Assembly: GCA_002376235.1 (NCBI GenBank) | Contig: DFNX01000016.1 | Coordinates: forward strand, 62,001-126,000 | Direction: 5' to 3' | From: Neorhizobium sp. UBA3556 | Lineage (GTDB): Bacteria; Pseudomonadota; Alphaproteobacteria; Rhizobiales; Rhizobiaceae | Length of the DNA: 64,000 bases | Shown here: piece after piece, positions 45,417 through 53,379 of the stretch | How the letters are laid out: each line of letters begins with the position of its first letter | Numbering within the stretch: position 1 is the stretch's first letter | Notes under the pieces: model-generated | Databases searched by the model: none | What the model saw: only the letters and a program-made list of their open reading frames with translations | What the model was told of the DNA's origin: nothing | Program-made: the position numbers and the translations under genes

Positions 45417-46961
45417 ATGCGTTTCAAGAGTTCATCCAAGTTCGGTACATCCGTTGTAAAGTTCGCAGCGGCAGCCTTGCTGGCCAGCGCTGCGACCGGT
45501 TGCAGCTCGGACGCCACGCGTTTTTCGGGTCTGTTTGACGGCACGGACAATATGACGACGGCGTCCATCCCGCAGAGGCAGGGTGGTGGTGCCTATGGTC
45601 AGGCGCCTGTGCCGCGCGGAGATGTTTCGTCCTCCCAGGGCATGCAGCCGCAATACGGTTCGAACGCTGTAGCGTCGGCTCCGTCCTATCCGGCTTCGGG
45701 CGGTTATTCTTCTCCGGCGCGCGTCGCATCCGCTCCGTCGAGTGTACAGCGTTCCGAACTTGCCGCTCCGGGGCAGCTTCCACCCGTATCAGGTTCCGAT
45801 TCGTCGACGCGCCAGCAGGCAATGGCTCAGCCTTTCCCGCAGCAGCCGAATGTCGCCCCGGCGCGCAATGCAGACAACCTGACGACGGGTACGGTCAAGC
45901 CGATGTCCGGCTGGTCGACAGTCAACGCGCCGCGCGTCACGCTGCGCCCGGGCGAAACTTCCAAAACGCTGGCAAACCGTTACGGCGTTCCTGAAAAGGA
46001 AATCCTTCGCGCCAACGGCGGCGCACTTGCTGCCGGTCAGTCGGTCGTCATCCCGACATTCGGTCCCGCACGCAACTCCGCCAAGACGGCTGCTGGCGAC
46101 ATCGATTTGCCGAACAACGCGCCTGCACCGGTAAATCAGACCGAGCAGAAGCTTGCTGTCCTGCCGTCGCGTGACAAGTCCCTGGCAGAACCGGGCAAGA
46201 TCACCCCACCCGGCGGCAAGCCGCTCGGTGGCACCTACACCGTCAAGCCCGGTGATACGCTGACCAAGATTGCCCGCGAAACCGGCACGTCCGTCGATGC
46301 GCTGAAGGCTGCAAACGGCATGACTGACGGCACCGTCCGCATCGGCCAGACGCTCAAGCTTGGCAATGGAATGACTGATCCGGTTCGGACCGCATCGGTT
46401 CCGCAGAAGCCTGCAGAGCCTGCCCCCGTCGCGCCGAAGGTTGCAGCCCAGCAGCCCGCGCCGGTTGTCGCCAAGGTAGAGCCGGCAGTTGCTGCACCGT
46501 CCAAGCCGGCAGCCGCGGAAAACGCATCGCTCAGCGAAGTCGAAAAGAAGGCGGACGTCGCTTCTGTTGCGCCGCAGTCTACCGGCATCGAGAAGTATCG
46601 CTGGCCGGTCAATGGTGCAGTCATCGCTGGCTATGGCGCCAACGTCAACGGCAGCCGCAATGATGGCATCGACATTTCGGTTCCTGAAGGCACACCGATC
46701 AAGTCCGCTGAAAACGGCGTCGTCATCTATGCCGGCAACGGTCTGAAGCAGCTCGGCAACACCGTGCTGGTGCGCCATGACGACGGCAAGGTCACCGTTT
46801 ACGGTCACGCAGGCGCCATCAACGTCACCCGCGGCCAGAAAGTCACTCGTGGCCAGACGCTTGCCTCTTCCGGCATGAGCGGCGACGCGCAGCGTCCGCA
46901 GGTTCACTTCGAAGTGCGCAAGGACGCAACACCGGTCAACCCGAATACCTACCTTGAATAA
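45417..46961 (+). CDS. NlpD/DipM-like lipoprotein: LysM repeats and degenerate LytM domain
   Basis: A 514-residue probable outer-membrane lipoprotein (signal ending LLASAATGCSS, Cys29). Two LysM peptidoglycan-binding repeats follow: one near residue 176 (TLRPGETSKTLANRYGVP) and one near 275 (YTVKPGDTLTKIARETG). A C-terminal LytM/M23 domain covers about 395-510. The zinc and catalytic residues are changed: HxxxD reads NDGID and the final HxH reads QVH. Such proteins (E. coli NlpD and EnvC, Caulobacter DipM) do not cut peptidoglycan but activate amidases at division. The surE-pcm context supports NlpD. Confidence 0.88.
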   Translation: MRFKSSSKFGTSVVKFAAAALLASAATGCSSDATRFSGLFDGTDNMTTASIPQRQGGGAYGQAPVPRGDVSSSQGMQPQYGSNAVASAPSYPASGGYSSPARVASAPSSVQRSELAAPGQLPPVSGSDSSTRQQAMAQPFPQQPNVAPARNADNLTTGTVKPMSGWSTVNAPRVTLRPGETSKTLANRYGVPEKEILRANGGALAAGQSVVIPTFGPARNSAKTAAGDIDLPNNAPAPVNQTEQKLAVLPSRDKSLAEPGKITPPGGKPLGGTYTVKPGDTLTKIARETGTSVDALKAANGMTDGTVRIGQTLKLGNGMTDPVRTASVPQKPAEPAPVAPKVAAQQPAPVVAKVEPAVAAPSKPAAAENASLSEVEKKADVASVAPQSTGIEKYRWPVNGAVIAGYGANVNGSRNDGIDISVPEGTPIKSAENGVVIYAGNGLKQLGNTVLVRHDDGKVTVYGHAGAINVTRGQKVTRGQTLASSGMSGDAQRPQVHFEVRKDATPVNPNTYLE

Positions 46962-46987
46962 TTGTATTGCGTTTCAAGGGGACAACG

Positions 46988-47015
46988 AAAAAGCCCGGCA
47001 TTGCCGGGCTTTTTT
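46988..47015. terminator. Bidirectional terminator between nlpD-like gene and DUF815 ATPase
   Basis: An 11-base stem AAAAAGCCCGG/CCGGGCTTTTT with a five-base loop, flanked by A and T runs, between convergent genes. Confidence 0.85.
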
Positions 47016-47036
47016 GCGTCTTATGGTTGTCCGGCC

Positions 47037-47909
47037 TTAAGTGCGGTTGAGCGGTTTGCGCAATCGTCCGGCCAGATCCTGAATATATTGCCAGGCGACG
47101 CGGCCGGAACGGCCACCGCGCGTCGTTGCCCATTCAAGCGCCTCGGCATGCAACGTCTCGCGTTCGAGGCCTAGCTCGAAATGAGCCGCATAACCATCGA
47201 TCATCGCCAGATAATCGTCCTGGCTGCATTTGTGGAAGCCGAGCCACAGGCCGAAACGGTCCGAAAGCGAAACCTTTTCTTCCACCGCCTCGGAAGGATT
47301 GATGGCGGTTGACTGCTCGTTTTCCATCATGTTGCGGGGCAGGAGGTGGCGGCGGTTGGATGTCGCATAGAAAAGGACATTGTCCGGTCGACCCTCGATG
47401 CCGCCGTCGAGCGCAGCCTTGAGTGACTTGTAAGCGGTGTCGTCATGATCGAACGACAGGTCGTCGCAGAAAAGAAGGACACGCTGTTCCGACAATTTGA
47501 GGATGTCCATCAGGGCGGGCAGTGAGGCAATGTCCTCGCGATGAACCTCGACGAGCTTGAGCGGAGTATTGGTCGCCGCACGCACATCCTCATGGACGGC
47601 CTTGACAAGCGACGATTTGCCCATGCCGCGAGCACCCCACAAAAGCACATTGTTTGCCGGATAGCCTTCGGCGAAGCGGAGCGTGTTTTCGTGCAGGATG
47701 TCGCGGACGTGATCGACACCGCGGATCAGCGTCAGGGCGATGCGGTTGGGCCGTGGCACCGGCTGGAGCTTCAGGTTTGATGGCACCCAGACGAAGCAAT
47801 CCGCGCTATTCCAGTCGTTGACGGCAGGTGGCGGTCCCGCGAGGCGTTCGACCGCATCGGCAAGGCGCCGGATCTCGGCAAGTACCTGTGCGTTGATATC
47901 GTCGCTCAT
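47037..47909 (-). CDS. DUF815 family AAA-type ATPase
   Basis: A 290-residue P-loop ATPase of the DUF815 family, function not established. Walker A is GARGMGKSSL (about residue 93) and Walker B is LLFCDDLSF. TSNRRHLLPRNM contains the sensor-1 Asn. The C-terminal RSGRVAWQYIQDLAG is family-typical. The start at 47909 (MSDDINAQVLAEI) follows AGGGAGAG; an upstream frame adds eight residues. It is convergent with the nlpD-like gene and divergent from yajC. Confidence 0.88.
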   Translation of the reverse strand: MSDDINAQVLAEIRRLADAVERLAGPPPAVNDWNSADCFVWVPSNLKLQPVPRPNRIALTLIRGVDHVRDILHENTLRFAEGYPANNVLLWGARGMGKSSLVKAVHEDVRAATNTPLKLVEVHREDIASLPALMDILKLSEQRVLLFCDDLSFDHDDTAYKSLKAALDGGIEGRPDNVLFYATSNRRHLLPRNMMENEQSTAINPSEAVEEKVSLSDRFGLWLGFHKCSQDDYLAMIDGYAAHFELGLERETLHAEALEWATTRGGRSGRVAWQYIQDLAGRLRKPLNRT

Positions 47910-48092
47910 GGCGCTCTCCCTCTTTTTCGTCATCGTTTTGCGCCGGTAACACGCTCGTCATTGCATAGAAAGGCGATAGGCCGTGGATTCGGTACGCGAT
48001 TTGCCGCTTTCTGTTGCATTCCGGGCCATCGGAACTATATTCCGGCGGCTTGAACGGGGGCGGGGAGTCTCCGGTAGTTTTAGGAGTTCTCG

Positions 48093-48449
48093 ATGTTCAT
48101 TACCGAAGCATTCGCCCAGGCGAGTGGCGCAGCAGCCCCCTCGGGCACCGATTCCATCCTGCAGATGGTCATGCTGTTCGCACCCCTGATGGTGGTGTGG
48201 TATTTCTTCCTCATCCGTCCGCAGCGCGCCCAGGCCAAGAAGCGCAAGGAAACGCTCGACAGCATTCGTCGTGGCGACCAGGTTGTTCTCGGCGGCGGCA
48301 TCACGGGCAAGGTGAGCAAGGTCATCGACGATAACGAACTCGAAGTCGAAATCGCCGAAGGCGTGAAGATCCGCGCTCAGCGCGCTTACATCGCTGAAGT
48401 CAAGGTCAAGGGCGAGCCGGTCAAGACCGAAGCTGCGCCGACCAAGTAA
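48093..48449 (+). CDS. yajC: Sec translocon accessory protein YajC
   Basis: A 118-residue YajC with one membrane helix (ILQMVMLFAPLMVVWYFFLI, residues about 22-41), followed by RPQRAQAKKRKETLDS and GDQVVLGGGITGKV, the conserved cytoplasmic domain. It normally associates with SecDF. secD and secF are not found directly downstream, where related genomes usually have them; the next gene is the Mth938-like one 112 bases on. Confidence 0.95.
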   Translation: MFITEAFAQASGAAAPSGTDSILQMVMLFAPLMVVWYFFLIRPQRAQAKKRKETLDSIRRGDQVVLGGGITGKVSKVIDDNELEVEIAEGVKIRAQRAYIAEVKVKGEPVKTEAAPTK

Positions 48450-48561
48450 GCGAAGTATCGAACCGGTTTTCTTGGAGACCGGTGATCTATTGCCCGGATG
48501 CATTCCGCCATGAGGCAGGAACGGCGTCCGGGCACATTTGTTCTTGAGGAGGGCAAGCGCC

Positions 48562-48948
48562 ATGGCACGAGGGATTGAAATCCGCGAAGCCCATTTTCCG
48601 GGCCGTGCGCCAATCGACGCCTATGGCAATGGCGGCTTTCGTTTTGCCGACATGTCACATCGCGGTTCCATCCTCTGCCTGCCGTCGGGCATTCACGGCT
48701 GGAACATGCAGGATGGCGATCTTCTCACCGTTGATTCTCTGGAGCGCGTGTTGTCGGACGCATCCGGTATCGAGTTTCTGCTGGTGGGAACCGGCGTTGA
48801 AATGAGGCCTATACCGGCTGAGGTGAAAGCCGCGCTGAGGGCCAGTGGAATTTCCTCCGATCCGATGAGTACAGGTGCGGCGGTGCGCACCTTCAACATC
48901 ATGCTTTCCGAATCCCGCGCCGTCGCGGCCGCTCTGATTGCGGTCTGA
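48562..48948 (+). CDS. Mth938-like domain protein (NDUFAF3 family)
   Basis: A 128-residue protein with the Mth938 fold shared with NDUFAF3, a mitochondrial complex I assembly factor. IDAYGNGGFRFADMSHRGSI and FLLVGTGVEMRPIPAEV are the conserved blocks. The ATG at 48562 follows GAGGAGGG. The next gene (48950) starts two bases after its stop, so they are co-translated. A role in respiratory complex I assembly is inferred from the eukaryotic relatives. Confidence 0.85.
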   Translation: MARGIEIREAHFPGRAPIDAYGNGGFRFADMSHRGSILCLPSGIHGWNMQDGDLLTVDSLERVLSDASGIEFLLVGTGVEMRPIPAEVKAALRASGISSDPMSTGAAVRTFNIMLSESRAVAAALIAV

Positions 48949-48949
48949 C

Positions 48950-49804
48950 ATGTCCGGCGCATCTCCCGACAACGCTGCGCTTTGCCTCGCCATGCTGCGC
49001 GATACCGATCGCGACCGCTATCTGGCATGCCTTCTTTCGCCGGAAGACAAGAGGGGGGCGCTTGCCACTCTTTATGCCTTCAATGCAGAGCTTGCCCGCA
49101 TCCGCGATGTGGTGCGCGAGCCACTACCAGGCGAGATCCGCCTGCAATGGTGGCGGGATCTGTTGGAGGGTGGTGCCGAAGGAGACGCTGGCGGCAACCC
49201 GCTGGCAGCCGGTCTGCTTGACACCGTCGAGCGTTACCGACTGCCGCGTCAGACGCTGGTCGCCATGACCGAGGCCCGTATTTTCGATCTCTACGACGAT
49301 GCCCTGCCGGACCGAAATGCGCTTGAGGGGTATTCGGGTGAAACGGCATCGGCTCTGATCCAGTTGGCCAGTCTCGTTCTTGCGCCGGAATTGGCAAGCC
49401 AATCTACGGACGCTGCCGGACATGCGGGCGTGGCGCAATCGATAGCCGGCTTGCTGATGCTGCTTCCGATCCATAACCACCGGCGGCAGATTTATGTGCC
49501 GCTCGATATTCTTTCGGCGACCGGCCTCGATCGTGACAGTTTCCTTGCCGGCGAAGACAGGGAACGCATCTCGGCAGCGATAGACGCCTTTGCCGGTCTC
49601 GGGCTTGAACATCTGGAAAAGGCGCGCCGCGCCGGTTCCATCCCGGCCCCGCTCTTTCCCGCCTTCCTGCCTGCTTCGCTCTCGGGGCCGGTTCTGAAGC
49701 GCGCAAGAAAACTAGGAGCCGATGCTTTTTCCGGTGGGCTGCAACAGCCGCAATGGCGTCGCCAGATCCGGATGATGAAGGCTGTTCTTCTCCGCCGCTT
49801 GTGA
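48950..49804 (+). CDS. Squalene/phytoene synthase-family protein (NDUFAF6-like)
   Basis: A 284-residue protein of the trans-isoprenyl diphosphate synthase family. It has LYAFNAELARIRDVVREPLPGE near residue 48 in place of the canonical first Asp-rich DxxxD metal motif, and EIRLQWWRDLLEG after it. No carotenoid or hopanoid genes are near. The nearest functional analogue may be NDUFAF6, a complex I assembly protein of this fold, since its partner gene just upstream is NDUFAF3-like. Enzymatic terpenoid synthesis cannot be excluded. Confidence 0.8.
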   Translation: MSGASPDNAALCLAMLRDTDRDRYLACLLSPEDKRGALATLYAFNAELARIRDVVREPLPGEIRLQWWRDLLEGGAEGDAGGNPLAAGLLDTVERYRLPRQTLVAMTEARIFDLYDDALPDRNALEGYSGETASALIQLASLVLAPELASQSTDAAGHAGVAQSIAGLLMLLPIHNHRRQIYVPLDILSATGLDRDSFLAGEDRERISAAIDAFAGLGLEHLEKARRAGSIPAPLFPAFLPASLSGPVLKRARKLGADAFSGGLQQPQWRRQIRMMKAVLLRRL

Positions 49805-49897
49805 TGCGGCATAATACTCGCGCAAGCCTCGCAGGCTAGGGACTATGCAACCCGAAGACCTGCCCCCCAAAAACTTTCTGTGCCGAGGAGACGTGGT

Positions 49898-50422
49898 TTG
49901 AGTGCCCTTATTATCTGGATCACCATCGTCGCGCTGATTCTCGTTCTCGTTTACTACATAAGGGGCATAGCTCGTAAAAACGATGAGCAGGGGCGTTTCG
50001 ACCTCGGTACGGCCATTCTGGAATTCGGTCGCGCATTTCCCGAAGAGGCAATTCGCAGCCTTCACGCCACGAAGGATGGCGATGTCTTTGTTCGCCTGCA
50101 CAACGATAAGACAGGCTTCATGCGCAATCGGCGCAACCATTACGCCTGCCATCTCATCCAGCCGGGCCGTGTGAGGATTGTTCCTTTGCCGGATGCGAAG
50201 GGATTTTCTGCTGAATTCCTCGACGCACCGACCTTGAATGCCGAATTTGTATTCGTGAACGAGCGGGAAGCCGCTGAGGTTTCGCTCTGGTTGCTCGACA
50301 ATTATGTCAGTGTTTCAGGCCGGACCAGCGAAGCGTCTGACGATGATGCCGGGCAAAAAGCCGGCGGCCCGGAATTGGCCGCCGCCGATGGGGACGGTTC
50401 TACGCCAGACCGAGCCAATTAG
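49898..50422 (+). CDS. Membrane-anchored protein of unknown function
   Basis: A 174-residue protein with one N-terminal membrane helix (SALIIWITIVALILVLVYYI) and a soluble domain of about 130 residues (SLHATKDGDVFVRLHNDKTG and following), ending in an Ala/Gly/Asp-rich tail. I start it at TTG 49898 because GAGGAG lies seven bases upstream; GTG 49880 is the alternative. Its 3' end overlaps the 3' end of the convergent trmFO gene by 23 bases. I do not recognise the family with certainty. Confidence 0.7.
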   Translation: MSALIIWITIVALILVLVYYIRGIARKNDEQGRFDLGTAILEFGRAFPEEAIRSLHATKDGDVFVRLHNDKTGFMRNRRNHYACHLIQPGRVRIVPLPDAKGFSAEFLDAPTLNAEFVFVNEREAAEVSLWLLDNYVSVSGRTSEASDDDAGQKAGGPELAAADGDGSTPDRAN

Positions 50423-51809
50423 CGCAATCTTTCAGCGCCCGCGCGGAGAGTAGCTGCCGCTTCATGATAGTCTTGTCCTTTCCGCGGAAACGCTTGACGC
50501 CCTCCGGTTTGACGATCGAACCCGGTTCAAGCTCCGGAAAAAGGCCAAAATTGATATTCATCGGCTGAAAAGACCGCTTGCCGGGTTCCTCGTCGTGAAT
50601 GAGGTGGCCGCCGGTTATGTGACCGAGAAGAGAACCGAAGGCGGTCGTCGCAGGCGGCGGCGTAAGCGGCTCTCCCTTGCGCTCCGCGGCCGCAAACCGC
50701 CCGGCAAGCAGGCCGATGGCGGCGCTTTCAACATAGCCTTCGCAACCGGTGATCTGGCCGGCAAAGCGCAGCCCAGGGCGGCTCTTCAAGGTCAAAGACC
50801 GGTCAAGCAGGATCGGCGATTGGATATAGGTGTTGCGGTGCAGGCCGCCGAGCCGGGCGAATTCGGCATTCTGCAGGCCGGGAATCATGCGAAAAATCTC
50901 CGCCTGCGCACCGTATTTCAGCTTCGTCTGGAAGCCGACCATGTTGTAGAGCGTGCCGAGCGCATTGTCCTGGCGAAGCTGCACGACGGCATATGCCTTG
51001 ACGGTCGGATTGTGAGAATTGGTGAGACCCATCGGTTTCATCGGGCCGTGGCGCAATGTTTCGCGGCCGCGCTCCGCCATCACTTCGATCGGCAGGCAGC
51101 CGTCGAAATAAGGGGTGCCCTCCCATTCCTTGAAGCCGACCGTATCGCCGGCAATCAGCGCGTCAACGAAAGCGTCGTATTGCTCCTTGTCGAGCGGGCA
51201 GTTGATATAATCCTTGCCCGTGCCGCCGGGGCCGACCTTGTCGTATCGCGACTGGTACCAGCAGGTATCCATGTCGATCGAATCGCGATGCACGATCGGT
51301 GCGATCGCATCGAAGAATGCGAGCTGGTTTTCACCGGTTTCTGCCTGGATCGAAGCTGCAAGCGAAGGCGAGGTGAGGGGGCCGGTGGCGACCACCGCAA
51401 GATCCCACTCCGCAGGAGGTATCCCCTGGACTTCCTCGCGCACGACGGTGATCAGCGGATGGTTGGAGATCGCGGCGGTCACCGCATCGGAAAAACCGTC
51501 GCGATCCACGGCGAGCGCGCCGCCTGCCGGAACCTGATGCTTGTCGGCCGATGCCATGATCAGCGAATTGGCAAGCCTCATCTCTGCATGGATGACGCCG
51601 ACGGCATTTGCCGTAGCGTCGTCGGAGCGGAAGGAGTTGGAGCATACCAGTTCGGCAAGACCGTCTGTTTTATGCGCATCTGTACCGCGCACGCCGCGCA
51701 TTTCGTGCAGTATGACCGGAATTCCGGCCTCGGCGATCTGCCAGGCGGCTTCGGAGCCTGCAAGCCCGCCGCCGATTACATGAATGGGAGAAAAGGATGT
51801 CTTTGTCAT
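50400..51809 (-). CDS. trmFO: Methylenetetrahydrofolate-tRNA-(uracil-5-)-methyltransferase
   Basis: A 469-residue FAD- and folate-dependent enzyme that makes 5-methyluridine at position 54 of tRNAs. The N-terminal HVIGGGLAGSEAAWQIAEAG is the FAD-binding turn. LAELVCSNSFRSDD and YINCPLDKEQYDAFVDALI are conserved family blocks. The ATG at 51809 is preferred; in-frame ATGs at 51821 and 51863 add residues with no family match. It overlaps the convergent gene ending at 50422. Confidence 0.95.
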   Translation of the reverse strand: MTKTSFSPIHVIGGGLAGSEAAWQIAEAGIPVILHEMRGVRGTDAHKTDGLAELVCSNSFRSDDATANAVGVIHAEMRLANSLIMASADKHQVPAGGALAVDRDGFSDAVTAAISNHPLITVVREEVQGIPPAEWDLAVVATGPLTSPSLAASIQAETGENQLAFFDAIAPIVHRDSIDMDTCWYQSRYDKVGPGGTGKDYINCPLDKEQYDAFVDALIAGDTVGFKEWEGTPYFDGCLPIEVMAERGRETLRHGPMKPMGLTNSHNPTVKAYAVVQLRQDNALGTLYNMVGFQTKLKYGAQAEIFRMIPGLQNAEFARLGGLHRNTYIQSPILLDRSLTLKSRPGLRFAGQITGCEGYVESAAIGLLAGRFAAAERKGEPLTPPPATTAFGSLLGHITGGHLIHDEEPGKRSFQPMNINFGLFPELEPGSIVKPEGVKRFRGKDKTIMKRQLLSARALKDCANWLGLA

Positions 51810-51899
51810 GGGGCGCGTCATTATCACGACGCGGCTTCGACAGGAATCAAAAAGGCGGTTCAATCGAATTCAAATTGAAGTTCGATAAAGATCAGAATC

Positions 51900-51925
51900 A
51901 AAAAGGCACCTGAGAAGGTGCCTTT
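51900..51925 (-). terminator. Terminator of first DUF1127 gene
   Basis: A 10-base perfect stem (51902-51911 with 51916-51925), loop GAGA, followed by TTTTT on the minus strand. Confidence 0.8.
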
Positions 51926-51994
51926 GATCATCCTTGGGCATTTCGGCCGCTAGGTTCTCTCATTCAGCGGTTGTGAGACCGCGATCCGTCGGGA

Positions 51995-52138
51995 TTAACG
52001 GAAGGAACGAGAAGCAACGTTACGGATGTCGTAACGGGTCAGACCGATGTCGGAAAGAGCCTGGTTCGACAGATTGCCGAGCTCGTTCATCGTGCGGCGG
52101 TAGCTGATCCAGTTCTTGGCGATGCGGATCGGGTTCAT
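51995..52138 (-). CDS. DUF1127 small protein, copy 1
   Basis: A 47-residue protein, MNPIRIAKNWISYRRTMNEL then GNLSNQALSDIGLTRYDIR and a short basic tail. This is the DUF1127 (YjiS-like) fold: an Arg-rich helix followed by LSDIGLTR. In alphaproteobacteria such small proteins influence RNA turnover and phosphate or carbon metabolism. AGGAAACC precedes the ATG. A second copy lies 250 bases upstream and a hairpin sRNA locus beyond that. The intervening 52139-52392 spacer contains its terminator-proximal leader and a TGCA motif. Confidence 0.85.
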   Translation of the reverse strand: MNPIRIAKNWISYRRTMNELGNLSNQALSDIGLTRYDIRNVASRSFR

Positions 52139-52220
52139 GGTGGTTTCCTCAAGTCGTCTTTTTCCCGGCGCTCGTTATCGGCTCCGGCGATGTGCTTCTT
52201 ATACGCTCGAATAATAAAGA

Positions 52221-52233
52221 TGTGCAGTGCAAA
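52221..52233 (-). promoter_or_regulatory. TTTGCACTGCACA motif upstream of DUF1127 copy 1
   Basis: Read on the minus strand this is TTTGCACTGCACA, about 83 bases before the DUF1127 copy 1 start. The sRNA locus has TTTGCAGTGCACA at 52893-52905, and DUF1127 copy 2 has a looser AATGCACTGCGTGC at 52647-52661. Shared position suggests a common regulator. Confidence 0.4.
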
Positions 52234-52340
52234 TTATATGCAACTGCCATGCATTTGTGCGGTGAATTGTCGCTTATCTGGGCAATGCGCGAAAAATGAG
52301 CTGAGAGGCGGCGTTGAGGATGAGGATACAGCACAAACGA

Positions 52341-52366
52341 AAAGCGCCTCCCGAGGGAGGCGCCTT
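52341..52366 (-). terminator. Terminator of second DUF1127 gene
   Basis: A nine-base stem GCGCCTCCC/GGGAGGCGC with TTTTCG following on the minus strand. Confidence 0.75.
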
Positions 52367-52392
52367 CGATCGACTGGAGAGTCGAGATTTTA

Positions 52393-52539
52393 TTAGAAGC
52401 CGACGGCGGTCCGGGCTACGCGACGGATGTCGGCGCGGCCGATGCCGAGGTCGCCAAGTTCACGGTCGGTCATGCGGCCGAGTTCCGAAACGGTTTCGCG
52501 GTACTTGCGCCAGTCGCTGAATTTCTTTGCGATGCTCAT
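52393..52539 (-). CDS. DUF1127 small protein, copy 2
   Basis: A protein of about 48 residues, MSIAKKFSDWRKYRETVSEL followed by GRMTDRELGDLGIGRADIRR and a short tail, matching DUF1127 (LxDLGIGRADI). The ATG at 52539 is chosen because residues from there align with copy 1. The two copies are about half identical, so they are an old duplication. It lies about 170 bases downstream of the anti-Shine-Dalgarno hairpin array on the same strand. Confidence 0.88.
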   Translation of the reverse strand: MSIAKKFSDWRKYRETVSELGRMTDRELGDLGIGRADIRRVARTAVGF

Positions 52540-52710
52540 TGTGGGGGTCCTTTGCCCTGTGGGCGTCATCTCCGCCCTCTTCATCTGCTAATCGTTTTAA
52601 ATCCTGATCTGCACAAAAAACAGCGCCCGTTTCGTATGCCACCTATGCACGCAGTGCATTTCAAGATGTCGGCGTGTGTCGCGGCTTTAGTCAAAGCGTG
52701 AGGATGAGTT

Positions 52711-52853
52711 GAAACGAACAACGCCCACCGGGGGAGGAGATCCGGTGGGCGTCATATAAATGACCGACGAATGGGAGGAGGAGTTCCGTCGGTCTGTACG
52801 GATCTCGCTTGGGAGGAGGAGTGCGAGACCCGAATATCTTGCGGAAATTCCGC
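52711..52853 (-). ncRNA. Cuckoo/alpha-r14-like sRNA locus: three anti-Shine-Dalgarno hairpins
   Basis: On the minus strand three consecutive hairpins each expose a C/U-rich loop. Hairpin 1 is 52800-52831 with loop CTCCTCCTCCCA, hairpin 2 is 52762-52794 with CTCCTCCTCCCA, and hairpin 3 is 52721-52752 with TCTCCTCCCC. The stems differ in sequence while the loops are conserved, which indicates selection on the loop. Hairpin 3 has an 11-base GC-rich stem and is followed by TTGTTCGTTT, so it can act as terminator. A short hairpin (52841-52853) precedes them. The loops are complementary to Shine-Dalgarno sequences. The arrangement matches cuckoo RNAs (alpha-r14, CcsR), which are also linked to DUF1127 genes. 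The 5' end is not determined. Confidence 0.75.
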
Positions 52854-52892
52854 TTTGTTCGTTGAGTGGAACCTACACAAAGTCAGAGAATT

Positions 52893-52905
52893 TGTGCACT
52901 GCAAA
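52893..52905 (-). promoter_or_regulatory. TTTGCAGTGCACA motif upstream of the hairpin sRNA
   Basis: Read on the minus strand, TTTGCAGTGCACA lies about 62 bases before the first anti-Shine-Dalgarno hairpin. It is one base different from the motif before DUF1127 copy 1. Confidence 0.4.
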
Positions 52906-53135
52906 CCGTGAATGGATGGTCTGCTTTATTTGCATGGCTGCATATCACGCGTGAAGGCGCTCTTCGTGTCTGGAGTTTTCGAGGTATATAAAGAGCGAAA
53001 CCGGTCATTGATCTTCTGGCGGGCAGTCTTCTTTGGTGACTGTCATTTTTCCTTTGCGTGCAGGAAAACGGATGATATAGAGACGCGCGCTCTGGAAGGC
53101 CTCCGGCGACGAGGTATTTCGACGCGGTTTGGGGC

Positions 53136-53220
<85 letters not shown>

Positions 53221-53379
53221 AGCACCGCTGAGGTGTGGTCTTGAGCCAAAGAATGGGCGAACGACCGGCGCCTTTAATGCCGCGGCTGGTCTCTTTGAAG
53301 TTCCGGCGATGTGCTAACTGTTGAACGGCTGGAGATGCCGGATAGTTGGGCACCGCCGCCACGATATGAAGGTTTGAAA

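Noticed and set aside
46581..46940. Active M23 metallopeptidase
   Set aside because: The fold is there, but the first zinc His and the catalytic HxH His are replaced by Asn and Gln.
52721..52831. CRISPR array
   Set aside because: The three repeats are hairpins with conserved loops and differing stems at about 40-base spacing; there are no identical direct repeats with unique spacers.
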